DNA from: a virus
Virus record (IMG/VR): IMGVR_UViG_3300046002_005763
Coordinates: 1 to 44,262 of that record
DNA length: 44,262 nucleotides
Direction: 5' to 3' (one strand)
The notes below the pieces were generated by a model. The model had not been told where the DNA came from. It did no database searches and worked only from the letters and a program-made list of their open reading frames with translations. Both the position numbers and the translations under genes were made by a program. Positions 16,731 through 23,301 of this stretch are shown one piece after another; within the stretch, counting starts at the first letter, position 1, and the number at the start of each line of letters is the position of its first letter.

Positions 16731-17362
16731 CACCGGCTCCACCGCGAGGATTGGCGGCTCCGAAGCCGGGTCCAGGTCCAGCCGAAGGCCGACTTGGTGA
16801 CGCCGCCCATCGCGTTGCGGATGGCCTTCTGCCAGTTGTCCTTACGCTCGCCGGTCATGCAGCGCGCGGCCTCGGTGACGGTCATGAAGTAGAGCACCTC
16901 GCCGCCCCGGCGCGCTTCCAGCGCGGCGCTGGCAGCGGGAATGTCGATGTAATAGCTGCGGGGCTTCTCAATGTCGGGCGTGCTGGACTTCGGGCCGCGC
17001 CGTGCCGTCTGCACGTCGACCCGGTCCACCGAGCCCTCGATCCGGTAGCGGCTGTCCTTGGCCAGGAGCGCGAGGCGGATGCGCTCGGCGTGCTCCAGCC
17101 GGTCGGGCCGGGGATCGCCCGTGGCCTCTGGCGGCAAGGGGGTGCCAGGTCTGCGGTCGGTGTCGGTGCGCTTGAAGTGGGTGTGCGAAGAGTGGTTCGC
17201 CTGCACCGTCAAGCGAAGCTCGACCGCCACGCCGTGATAGGCCCGGCTCCGGTCGAACACGGGCAGATCGCCACCCTCCTGCAGGCGTTTCTGCGAGGTC
17301 GTCTCCAGCCTGCCGTAGGTGTTGACCTTCGGTGTGTGCGGGCGAGGGAGGGGATTGGTCAT
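16730..17362 (-). CDS. Protein with C-terminal NUMOD1-like repeat
   Basis: The 210-residue product has no recognised domain in its N-terminal 150 residues. The end (VLYFMTVTEAARCMTG, then IRNAMGGVTKSAFGWTW) follows the pattern of NUMOD1/IENR1 DNA-binding repeats, which have an eAA core and G-x-x-x-x-x-G-x-x-W. It may bind DNA, perhaps helping the polymerase or acting as a remnant of a homing nuclease. ATG 17362 was chosen because AAGGACAAGAGAC precedes it; the frame extends further but without a start signal. Confidence 0.65.
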   Translation of the reverse strand: MTNPLPRPHTPKVNTYGRLETTSQKRLQEGGDLPVFDRSRAYHGVAVELRLTVQANHSSHTHFKRTDTDRRPGTPLPPEATGDPRPDRLEHAERIRLALLAKDSRYRIEGSVDRVDVQTARRGPKSSTPDIEKPRSYYIDIPAASAALEARRGGEVLYFMTVTEAARCMTGERKDNWQKAIRNAMGGVTKSAFGWTWTRLRSRQSSRWSR

Positions 17363-17387
17363 TGTCTCTTGTCCTTCTAGCAGATCG

Positions 17388-17411
17388 GGGGCGGCCGGGA
17401 GAGGCCGCCCC
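17388..17411. other. GC-rich hairpin in the leftward operon
   Basis: A 9-bp stem (17388-17396 with 17403-17411, GGGGCGGCC and its complement) with a six-base loop lies in the 58-base gap after the single-strand binding protein gene. In the operon's direction no T-tract follows it, so it is not a classical terminator. It could protect the end of the upstream transcript or lower expression of the genes that follow. Confidence 0.55.
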
Positions 17412-17420
17412 TTCTCCTGT

Positions 17421-18176
17421 TTACGCGAGTTCGCCTGCGTCAGCACCATCGTCGATGGGCGCGAAGTCGCTGGCCACAGCCGGCGCGCCGCCCGTGAAGG
17501 CGTCGCCGTCACGTACGAACTGGACAGCCTTCAGTGTGGCGCGGATGGCCTTGCCGAAGTTGTTGTCCTGGGCCCAGAACTCGACCTGGACGATGACGTG
17601 GCACCCGCCGTAGGGTTTGCCGTCGCTCTCGACCAACGGCGAGGTGTCCCGGTCGATGACCAGGGGCCGCGGGTCGCGCTTCGGATCGGCGCTCGCGGAG
17701 ATGTAGTACATGCCCTCGAAGCCGTCGTAGGCGTCGCCTTCCTTGTCGAGGTAGGGCTGCTTGATGAACGCGACTTCGAGGGTCTTCGGCTTGCCGGTCT
17801 TGACCAGGCCAGCCATGACCTTCTCGGCCTTCTCGCCCCACTTGAGGCGGGCGGCGGCCATCATGCCTTCATCGAGCTTCTTGACGGTCGCCGTGTCGGA
17901 GGGGTCGATGATGAACTTGCCGTTCCACTTCGGCGGGCCGTTCTCGTAGGAGGCCGCCGTGAAGAGGTTAAGGAACGCGGCGCGGGCGGGGACTTGGATT
18001 TTCATGGTCTGATTTCTCGTTTCTGATTTCAGCGTTTCAGGATGATTTCTAGCGATAGTCTCGTAGGCACGATCAATAGCTATGCGCCGGGCCAGAGACC
18101 CTGGCAAGCCTGTTTTTGCCGCCTCTTTAAGAAGAGCCTCGGCTGCGGCGGGCAGCTCTCCAATCAGCCGGGACAT
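17421..18176 (-). CDS. DUF2815 single-stranded DNA-binding protein, possible N-terminal extension
   Basis: From residue 58 (MKIQVPARAAFLNLFTAASY onward) the product matches phage DUF2815 proteins, OB-fold single-strand DNA-binding proteins that accompany DUF2800 nucleases and family A polymerases. The C-terminus is acidic (PIDDGADAGELA), as is usual for such proteins, where the tail recruits partners. The frame stays open to ATG 18176, three bases after the preceding small gene, adding 57 helical residues. I give this longer form because otherwise 170 bases would be empty in a gapless operon. The family start at ATG 18005 is a real alternative; neither start has a strong ribosome site. Confidence 0.75.
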   Translation of the reverse strand: MSRLIGELPAAAEALLKEAAKTGLPGSLARRIAIDRAYETIARNHPETLKSETRNQTMKIQVPARAAFLNLFTAASYENGPPKWNGKFIIDPSDTATVKKLDEGMMAAARLKWGEKAEKVMAGLVKTGKPKTLEVAFIKQPYLDKEGDAYDGFEGMYYISASADPKRDPRPLVIDRDTSPLVESDGKPYGGCHVIVQVEFWAQDNNFGKAIRATLKAVQFVRDGDAFTGGAPAVASDFAPIDDGADAGELA

Positions 18177-18179
18177 GGG

Positions 18180-18275
18180 TCAGCGCACCGGCCACATGGT
18201 GTCGATCAGATCGACGGTCAGGCGGTATCCGCCGTATCCTGCGAGCAGGATTATGGTGAAGTCGAAGGCGGTCAC
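18180..18275 (-). CDS. Small membrane protein, 31 residues
   Basis: GTG 18275 begins one base after the stop of the Acb2-like gene. The product has one hydrophobic stretch (FTIILLAGYGGY) followed by RLTVDLIDTMWPVR. It fits exactly between its neighbours, which favours a real gene, but no ribosome site is obvious and nothing else supports it. Confidence 0.5.
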   Translation of the reverse strand: MTAFDFTIILLAGYGGYRLTVDLIDTMWPVR

Positions 18276-18276
18276 G

Positions 18277-18519
18277 TCAGAACGTCGTGGGTTGGGCCAC
18301 GGCGCGAACGAGCGCCATGATGCCGGTCTGAAGATCGGTTTTGCCGATGGCCGCCCAGCGGTAGCAGTCGCTGCCCGTCCAAGCGGGTTTGACGGTGTCG
18401 ACGACCTTGGCGTACAGGGTGTCCAGCTCTGAGGCCTTGGCCTTGATCTCGTTCATCAGGTCGATCTCGGCCTGCGACAGGTCGCGATAGCCCGTGATCT
18501 TGGTGTGTTGGTCTTTCAT
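18277..18519 (-). CDS. acb2: Acb2-family anti-CBASS cyclic-nucleotide sponge
   Basis: The 80-residue product fits the Acb2/Tad1-hairpin family found in many phages: GYRDLSQAEIDLMNEIKAKA near the N-terminus, W(A)AIGKTDLQTGIMALVRAV and the terminal AQPTTF. Acb2 proteins form small oligomers that bind cyclic di- and trinucleotides made by CBASS (and some Thoeris-related signals), so host effector proteins are not activated. It is an early gene, followed by a hairpin-protein-sized membrane protein and the DNA-binding protein. Identification is by remembered family pattern, especially the conserved C-terminus. Confidence 0.8.
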   Translation of the reverse strand: MKDQHTKITGYRDLSQAEIDLMNEIKAKASELDTLYAKVVDTVKPAWTGSDCYRWAAIGKTDLQTGIMALVRAVAQPTTF

Positions 18520-18531
18520 GTGGTGGTCCTC

Positions 18532-19788
18532 CTAGACCAGGTCGGAACCGTCGTCGATGACGGCGAAGTCGTCCGCGGTTGCGGCGACGGTGATGGCGGG
18601 CCGCTTGTCGCTGTCGGGCGCGACGCTCGGCTTGCCCTGGCTCTGGGCGTATTGGCCCTGCAGCTTCTTCCACTGGCGAGGCCCGATGTCGCCGGCCTTG
18701 GCCAGCTTCTCGGCCGTGGTCGGGGAGATCAGCGACAGGTCGTACATCTGCTCGGTCTTGAGCCGCATGCTCTTCAGCTGCAGCTCGGCCTCGTCGGGGT
18801 TGACCCATTTCCGGTGGCCCTTCTTGCCTTCGACCAGCTTGAAGCCCGGCACCGTGCCGCCCGACGTCAGGCGGCGTTCGGTCTCGGCGCGGACGGCCTT
18901 GCAGAACATCTCCAGCAGGTCGACCTTGTCGAGCGCCGCGCCGAGCACGTCGCCGGGCACCTCGGCCAGAGCGTCGGGCAGGGTCTCGGCGGTCAGGTCC
19001 GCGAAGTCCTCGACCTGGGCCGCCGTGGTGACGACCGCGGTGGTCTCGGCGGCGAGCGCCGGACACACGGCCTTGGCCTTGCACCACTGGCATTGGCTCT
19101 CGCCGGGGTTCAGCTCGGGCTTGCGGCCACCGTTGAACTGGTAGACCGCATGCGCCGCGCCGATCCTGGCCTCGGAGGCGAACTCCAGCAGGTCTTCGAC
19201 GCTGATCTCGTGGGCGCTCGGCTCCATCGAGACCTTGGGCTGGTAGATCGTCAGCACCACCCGCTCGATGTCGTAGCAAAGCGAGGCCACGTCCAGCGCC
19301 CCGAGGGCGTAGAGCATCAGCTGTTTGTTGTCCTCGGCGGCGACGTAGCGCCGGCCGTACTTCAGGTCAACGACGTGCAGCGTCGTGCCCACGATCACGA
19401 TGGTGTCCGCGGTGCCGAAGCAGTCGGGCTGACCGAGAGTGGCCGACAGGTCAACGACCTGTTCGACCATCAGTTCGCCGCCCAGGCCGCGGACGTAGTC
19501 GCAGTAGCCCTGGATGCCGAGGACCATGTCCTCGTCGACCTCGAACTTGCGGCCGCTGTCCTCGATCTCGATCAGCCGACCGGCGTAGGCCGAGGCGTCC
19601 TGGCCAGAGGTCAGGCACCATTCCATCAGCTGGTGGGCGGCGGTGCCCTCGTCGGCGTAGACGGAGGAGGTGTCGGGGAAGGGCTCTTCCATCTTGAGGG
19701 AGCCCGGGCAGGCCATCCAGCGGTGAGCGCCGGAGGGCGAGAGGCGGGCGTGGGCCTTGCTGGCGGTGGTGTCAGGTGCTTCTGCCAT
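18532..19788 (-). CDS. DUF2800 RecB/Cas4-like nuclease
   Basis: The 418-residue product is a PD-(D/E)XK exonuclease of the DUF2800 type. Visible are [13 protein letters not shown] near the N-terminus, [12 protein letters not shown] ... VVDLKYGRR as the nuclease core (Asp, Lys), and [11 protein letters not shown], which with Cys 27 (MACPGS) could hold an iron-sulfur cluster as in Cas4 and AddB. It probably resects double-stranded ends for phage recombination together with the DUF2815 protein downstream. ATG 19788 overlaps the preceding stop (TGATG); the frame's upstream extension is not protein-like. Confidence 0.9.
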   Translation of the reverse strand: MAEAPDTTASKAHARLSPSGAHRWMACPGSLKMEEPFPDTSSVYADEGTAAHQLMEWCLTSGQDASAYAGRLIEIEDSGRKFEVDEDMVLGIQGYCDYVRGLGGELMVEQVVDLSATLGQPDCFGTADTIVIVGTTLHVVDLKYGRRYVAAEDNKQLMLYALGALDVASLCYDIERVVLTIYQPKVSMEPSAHEISVEDLLEFASEARIGAAHAVYQFNGGRKPELNPGESQCQWCKAKAVCPALAAETTAVVTTAAQVEDFADLTAETLPDALAEVPGDVLGAALDKVDLLEMFCKAVRAETERRLTSGGTVPGFKLVEGKKGHRKWVNPDEAELQLKSMRLKTEQMYDLSLISPTTAEKLAKAGDIGPRQWKKLQGQYAQSQGKPSVAPDSDKRPAITVAATADDFAVIDDGSDLV

Positions 19789-19958
19789 CAGACTTTGTCC
19801 CGCTGTTTGAGAGCGTCCAGGCCGACGCCGAACGTGAGGGCGGCCAAGAGGCACAGCGCCACCGCGCCGGGCGCGCTCGACATCTCCAGAGCGCCTCGCA
19901 GGTTGGAGCCCGCTGCGGCGAAGTTGATGAACACGCTCGCTGTCCAGTATTTCTTCAC
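19788..19958 (-). CDS. Small membrane protein, 56 residues
   Basis: GTG 19958 overlaps the previous stop as GTGA, and its stop overlaps the nuclease start as TGATG. The product ([20 protein letters not shown] onward) has a hydrophobic segment [19 protein letters not shown] near residues 31-49. The tight overlaps at both ends support a real gene. Function is unknown; small early membrane proteins of phages often act in superinfection exclusion or inhibit host functions. Confidence 0.65.
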   Translation of the reverse strand: MKKYWTASVFINFAAAGSNLRGALEMSSAPGAVALCLLAALTFGVGLDALKQRDKV

Positions 19959-20167
19959 GTCTCGATCTCCCCGCGCTGGGCCTTGAGCACCAGCAGTTTG
20001 CGCAACACGCGCTTGCGCTCACCCCGGGTGAGCAGAATGTCCTCCCCTCCGACCCGCAACGCTTTCACGTTGCGGGGGAGGCTCGGGTCTCGTTTGGCCG
20101 GGCCAGGCAAGGGGGCCTGGACCAAGTCCGCGCCGAAGATCATTGCGCCGCCCGACGGGCTGGACAT
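19955..20167 (-). CDS. Hypothetical 70-residue basic protein
   Basis: The product ([20 protein letters not shown] onward) ends in a basic helical stretch, [18 protein letters not shown], that could bind nucleic acid. ATG 20167 lies just after the previous stop; ATG 20143 (MIFGADL) is an alternative. No family is recognised. Confidence 0.6.
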   Translation of the reverse strand: MSSPSGGAMIFGADLVQAPLPGPAKRDPSLPRNVKALRVGGEDILLTRGERKRVLRKLLVLKAQRGEIET

Positions 20168-20171
20168 GCCC

Positions 20172-20417
20172 CTACGCACGGCTGTCGCAGGGGTGGTTGT
20201 AAATCCAGCGGCGGCGCTGGCGGGACAACGTCTCCGGGGGCCTCGGGCCGACCTGCTCTGCGCGGGCGGCAAGGCGAGCCACAGCGCGCTGGCGGCCGGG
20301 CCCGGTGCCCCGGGAGGGGTTGCGGCTCGGCCCGCTGTTTGGGCCGGGACCGCTGACCGCAGACACCGAGGCCATCAACCCCATCGCCGCGATGCTCATC
20401 ATGCTGCGCCCGCGCAT
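20172..20417 (-). CDS. Hypothetical protein with N-terminal hydrophobic segment
   Basis: The 81-residue product starts MRGRSMMSIAAMGLMASVSA, which may be a signal peptide or membrane anchor, followed by a Pro/Gly/Arg-rich region and RQRRRWIYNHP near the end. It overlaps the preceding gene as ATGA. The rest is of low complexity, so translation is probable but not certain. Confidence 0.55.
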   Translation of the reverse strand: MRGRSMMSIAAMGLMASVSAVSGPGPNSGPSRNPSRGTGPGRQRAVARLAARAEQVGPRPPETLSRQRRRWIYNHPCDSRA

Positions 20418-20848
20418 CAGCCGAGCACCTCTTCAGCGCGGGCCAGGAACGGGCCCCACTGTTCTTCGGTCAGGTCGCCGCCGACCTTGGCGTTGAACTC
20501 GCCGAGCAGGTCGACAGCGGCCTGCCGGCCCTTGGTTGTCGAGACCTTCATGACGGCGGCCTTGACCTGGGCGTAGTCAATAGCCGAGCCGCTCTCGTTC
20601 TCGTCGGAGGCAGGTTCCGTCTGGCCCGTCGCCGGCTCGCCAGCGTCGCCAGCCGTTTCCGGTTCGGGCGTAACAGGGGTGGTCTCCTTGGCCTTGGCAG
20701 ACCGGGCAGCGGTCTTCGGCTTTTCCGGCTCGGCCGTGGCCTCCGGGGCCTGCAGCGCGCCGTCCACCGAGCGGATGGACATGGCGGCGGCCAGGTTGTT
20801 GATGGCCTGGGCCAGCTCGGGGCATTTGATGTCGAGGGTGATGTTCAC
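20417..20848 (-). CDS. Hypothetical protein with acidic linker
   Basis: The 143-residue product has an N-terminal segment of about 35 residues (MNITLDIKCPELAQAINNLA), a Pro/Glu/Thr/Ala-rich linker (about 36-88), and a C-terminal helical domain of about 55 residues (YAQVKAAVMKVSTTKGRQAA onward). The end domain resembles helical segments in other phage early proteins, with the pattern kGR-aavdLL-eF. GTG 20848 overlaps the previous stop. Function unknown. Confidence 0.75.
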   Translation of the reverse strand: MNITLDIKCPELAQAINNLAAAMSIRSVDGALQAPEATAEPEKPKTAARSAKAKETTPVTPEPETAGDAGEPATGQTEPASDENESGSAIDYAQVKAAVMKVSTTKGRQAAVDLLGEFNAKVGGDLTEEQWGPFLARAEEVLG

Positions 20849-21042
20849 AGCATGTGTTCCTTTTCGAAGTCGGTGAAGGTGTTCGGGGCTTGCTCGTCGG
20901 AGCTGAAGACGTAGCAGTCGTTGAGGCGCTCGACGAGTTCGAGGACCAGGTCGCCGTCGGGCTGCATCAGGTTGCGGTGCACGCGGCGGGCGTACTCGAC
21001 GAGGTCGCGCACGGACATGGACTGGAGCTGGGTGCGGGTCAT
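20845..21042 (-). CDS. Hypothetical 65-residue protein
   Basis: The product (MTRTQLQSMSVRDLVEYARR onward) is helical, with LVLELVERLNDCYVF in the middle and an acidic end. ATG 21042 overlaps the preceding stop as ATGA, which decides the start. No membrane segment or known family is visible. Confidence 0.7.
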   Translation of the reverse strand: MTRTQLQSMSVRDLVEYARRVHRNLMQPDGDLVLELVERLNDCYVFSSDEQAPNTFTDFEKEHML

Positions 21043-21227
21043 GAGAGCCACCAGATGGCCAGAGCCACTTCGAGGGCGACGCCCGCCACCAGGATGGCTA
21101 AGAGGACCAGAGAGAAGAGCGGCGTGCGCACATTCTCCTCGGCGGCCCACGCGTACCACTGGTTCATGGCTTGGCAGCTGCCCACGAGCAGCAGGAGCCC
21201 GGCGAGGGAGAAAGCTACGTCGCGCAT
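21039..21227 (-). CDS. Small protein with two membrane segments
   Basis: The 62-residue product has hydrophobic segments at about 5-17 (AFSLAGLLLLVGS) and 38-60 (PLFSLVLLAILVAGVALEVA) joined by a polar loop (NQWYAWAAEENVR). It overlaps both neighbours as ATGA. An inner-membrane location is predicted; function unknown. Confidence 0.7.
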   Translation of the reverse strand: MRDVAFSLAGLLLLVGSCQAMNQWYAWAAEENVRTPLFSLVLLAILVAGVALEVALAIWWLS

Positions 21228-21565
21228 CAGGTCATCTCCCCGTTCTGCTTGACGAAGGAAACGCGGCCCGCGGCGACCTGGATCATGACGCACTGCTGGT
21301 CGGCGTCGCGGCAGGCCTGGGCGGCGATGGAGACGAGGGTCTTGCCCGCGCCCGCGCCCGTGTCCATCGCAATCTCGTACTTGAGGCTGTCGTCGTTGAA
21401 GACGACGCCGTCCTCGTTGCGCCAGACGCCCGTCACGAGGGTCTGTGTGTAGCCGCCGTAGTTGTCGAGGACTGCGGTGCGCAGCGCACCGTGAGCGGCG
21501 GTGGTCTTGCGGCCCAGGTCGTTGCGCAGGGGCAGGATGATGAAGGCGATCTTGAGGTCGGTCAT
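21227..21565 (-). CDS. Conserved hypothetical early protein
   Basis: The 112-residue product includes NYGGYTQTLVTGVWRNEDG (about 35-53), a pattern I have seen in uncharacterised phage and plasmid proteins. The C-terminal part (LVSIAAQACRDADQQCVMIQ then VAAGRVSFV) suggests an alpha/beta fold. ATG 21565 is preceded by AAGGACAAGAGCC. It is the second gene of the leftward operon. Confidence 0.75.
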   Translation of the reverse strand: MTDLKIAFIILPLRNDLGRKTTAAHGALRTAVLDNYGGYTQTLVTGVWRNEDGVVFNDDSLKYEIAMDTGAGAGKTLVSIAAQACRDADQQCVMIQVAAGRVSFVKQNGEMT

Positions 21566-21576
21566 GGCTCTTGTCC

Positions 21577-21744
21577 TTATTGAGTGCAGATGCCAGCGGA
21601 GATCAGGCTGGCTGCGGTTCGGCCGTAGCGGCCCTGGAGGGACCAGGCGGCCCCTGTGTCAATCAGGTTCTGGAAGAAGTCAACCATTTGGTCCTCCTCC
21701 ATCTCGCCCTGCTCGTAGGCCATGATGTCGTCGATGCTGGGCAT
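21577..21744 (-). CDS. First gene of leftward operon, 55-residue conserved phage protein
   Basis: The product (MPSIDDIMAYEQGEMEEDQM, then VDFFQNLIDTGAAWSLQGRY and GRTAASLISAGICTQ) matches a small protein widespread in phages, with the pattern FFQ-LIDtG-aW-LQG-YGRtA--LI--G. Its role is unknown. It starts at ATG 21744 with AAGGACAGAGAC directly upstream and lies behind the leftward promoter at 21790-21818, so it should be among the first products made. Confidence 0.85.
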   Translation of the reverse strand: MPSIDDIMAYEQGEMEEDQMVDFFQNLIDTGAAWSLQGRYGRTAASLISAGICTQ

Positions 21745-21789
21745 TGTCTCTGTCCTTCTGTCGCAGCGGCTTGTCCCAGCTGCCCCTCC

Positions 21790-21818
21790 TCTCTAGGCCC
21801 CTCGGAAACAGGTGTCAA
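21790..21818 (-). promoter_or_regulatory. Leftward early promoter, sigma-70 type
   Basis: Read on the minus strand, a perfect TTGACA (21818-21813) is followed by a 17-base spacer and TAGAGA (21795-21790). The predicted start lies about 38 bases before the 21744 ATG. This is the best consensus promoter seen in the window and would be read by unmodified host RNA polymerase. Confidence 0.85.
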
Positions 21819-21855
21819 GCGTTTGGTTGTGAAAAATATGCAGGCGAGAAAATGC

Positions 21856-21882
21856 TTGTACAACGCGGGGGCCGGGTATAGA
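21856..21882 (+). promoter_or_regulatory. Rightward early promoter candidate
   Basis: TTGTAC (21856-21861) is followed by 15 bases and TATAGA (21877-21882), giving a start about 38 bases before ATG 21927. The -35 box overlaps a palindrome TTGTACAA (21856-21863) that could be an operator. The spacer is shorter than ideal, so the -35 assignment is less sure than the -10. The stretch between the two early promoters (about 21819-21855) is AT-rich. Confidence 0.6.
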
Positions 21883-21926
21883 GAGGAAACCCGTCGGGAC
21901 AAGCCGACAGCAAAAGGACAGAGACA

Positions 21927-22130
21927 ATGATCGACACGCATGACATCCGCCGCGACCCCCGCAGGCTCGCCGCCATGACCACGGACCAGGCCAGCCACCG
22001 GGGCTGGGACTTCCGCCCCGCAGGGGAAGTGCCGAGGTGGGCGCGCGCCATAGCCGAGGTGTTCCGGCCCCGCAGCATCGTGATCCTGGCCGTCATGGCT
22101 GGCGTCGTCAGCCTGTGGTGGCTGTCATGA
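21927..22130 (+). CDS. First rightward early gene, small membrane protein
   Basis: The 67-residue product has a polar, basic N-terminal part (DIRRDPRRLAAMTTDQASHR) and one C-terminal membrane segment (about 50-66, SIVILAVMAGVVSLWWL), so it is probably tail-anchored with its bulk in the cytoplasm. The start ATG 21927 follows AAGGACAGAGAC. It overlaps the next gene as ATGA. Function unknown. Confidence 0.75.
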   Translation: MIDTHDIRRDPRRLAAMTTDQASHRGWDFRPAGEVPRWARAIAEVFRPRSIVILAVMAGVVSLWWLS

Positions 22131-22654
22131 CCGTCGCTGACATTCCGGCTTGGGCGCTAGAGGGCGACCGATACAGCCCGAACCTTCGCCGCTGGATGAG
22201 GAAAAACAGCAGGCACCACGGCAACGACGTGTTCGCGGACAAGGGCGGCAAGCTGTGGATCGGCTGGATTGACGACGGCCCTTCGTTCATCGGCTCCCGC
22301 CTGTGGCGCGTCCTGACTGTCGGCGGACGGGCCGAGGTAGGGTGCTGGATGTTTCCGGTCAGCGACCTGACGCCGGTTCCTGACTTCTGGGCCAACTACG
22401 CCCGCATTGGTCGCTGCGCTATCGACCCCGACCACTCGCACTACTTCATCGGCGACGAGCCGCGATGGACGGAACAAGGCGACACCCGGTCCTGCAACTG
22501 GTGCGGCAACCATCGCCAGTTCCGCCATCGCTGGACCGAGACCGTCGAGCGCCAGCGTTGGGAAACGAGAACAGCCGTTGAAGGCCCCTCGGTGGGGACG
22601 CAGCCGCATCGCGGCGAAGTGAACCAAGCCTCTCAGGAGAAAACCAATGTCTGA
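22127..22654 (+). CDS. Hypothetical 175-residue early protein
   Basis: The product (MTVADIPAWALEGDRYSPNL onward) is rich in Trp and His and contains SCNWCGNHRQFRH (about 123-135), a single CxxC that may be half of a zinc site. ATG 22127 was chosen because it overlaps the previous stop (ATGA). No family is recognised and no membrane segment is seen. Confidence 0.7.
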   Translation: MTVADIPAWALEGDRYSPNLRRWMRKNSRHHGNDVFADKGGKLWIGWIDDGPSFIGSRLWRVLTVGGRAEVGCWMFPVSDLTPVPDFWANYARIGRCAIDPDHSHYFIGDEPRWTEQGDTRSCNWCGNHRQFRHRWTETVERQRWETRTAVEGPSVGTQPHRGEVNQASQEKTNV

Positions 22655-23051
22655 TGCAGTTAGGGTTCCGACAGAGGCAGAAGCTGCGGTCATCAAGTGG
22701 CTGTCTGAAACCGACAGCTACGGGCTCCGCATGGAGCGGCTGATTGGCGACCTTGAGAACGAGGCCGACATTCTCCCGTGGTTGGTTGCCGCGTATAACC
22801 TCGCAGCTTCTCCCTCTGTGGGAGGTTGGGGGGACATAAGCACGGCTCCGAAGGATGGGGTGACCGAGGCCGAATGTCTCCGCATCGACCAGTTGCCGTT
22901 CGATCTGGCGATGAAGGTCTATCGCGCTCTCGGCTTCCAGCGACGCTCAACCCCTCCACCATCCTCAGTCTCTACAGGTTCACGGCCCCAAGAGGCCGTA
23001 CCCACCGAGCAAGCGGAAGCGGCTGTTGTAGCCCGCGTGGTCCAGAAATGA
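22647..23051 (+). CDS. Hypothetical protein with STAPKDG motif
   Basis: The 134-residue product has a helical N-terminal half (EAEAAVIKWLSETDSYG, DLENEADILPWLVAAYNL), then GGWGDISTAPKDG, a motif seen in many small phage proteins of unknown function, and a polar C-terminal tail. It overlaps both neighbours. Base composition is slightly less GC-rich than around it. Confidence 0.7.
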   Translation: MSDAVRVPTEAEAAVIKWLSETDSYGLRMERLIGDLENEADILPWLVAAYNLAASPSVGGWGDISTAPKDGVTEAECLRIDQLPFDLAMKVYRALGFQRRSTPPPSSVSTGSRPQEAVPTEQAEAAVVARVVQK

Positions 23052-23299
23052 AGAACCCTTGCACTACCCCCGAGGTCAGGCAGCACATCGCCCTGTCCAT
23101 CAGGGTGGCGGGGAGCCAGCAGGAGCTGGCCCTCGCCCTCGGCGTCACGCAGCAGGCCGTCAGCGGCTGGCTGAACGGTGCTCGCTGGATGCCAGTGCGC
23201 CACGCCCAGGTCATCGAGCGCCGCTACGGCGTGCCGGCCGCTGGCCTGGTCAACCCCGAGAAGCTGGTGTTCGCCCCCACCCCCGCCCCGAAGGACTGA
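23048..23299 (+). CDS. Cro/YdaS-like helix-turn-helix regulator
   Basis: The 83-residue product has a helix-turn-helix at about 19-45: QQELALALGVTQQAVSGWLN, followed by a YdaS-like RWMPVRHAQVIERRYGV. Such proteins are Cro-like repressors in phages. ATG 23048 overlaps the previous stop as ATGA and fixes the start. It may regulate the divergent early promoters at 21790-21882. No matching large repressor or integrase is seen, so a lysogeny switch is not shown. Confidence 0.8.
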   Translation: MKNPCTTPEVRQHIALSIRVAGSQQELALALGVTQQAVSGWLNGARWMPVRHAQVIERRYGVPAAGLVNPEKLVFAPTPAPKD

Positions 23300-23301
23300 C
23301 C

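Larger units (their letters stand above)
21742..21929. repeat. Inverted duplicated leaders of the divergent early operons
   Basis: The two divergent first genes have matching leaders in opposite orientation. The 16 bases AAGGACAGAGACAATG, including each ATG, occur at 21914-21929 and as the complement at 21742-21757. The 11 bases GGGACAAGCCG occur at 21896-21906 and as the complement at 21767-21777. The bases between them hold the two promoters. The shared leader suggests a common translational or post-transcriptional control, or a past inverted duplication. Confidence 0.85.

Noticed and set aside
17388-17411. Hairpin as a leftward rho-independent terminator
   Set aside because: No T-tract follows the stem in the operon's direction, and essential genes follow downstream.
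23048-23299. Cro-like gene as proof of a temperate lifestyle
   Set aside because: No integrase, attachment site, partition genes or full-size repressor were found, so lysogeny is not supported.
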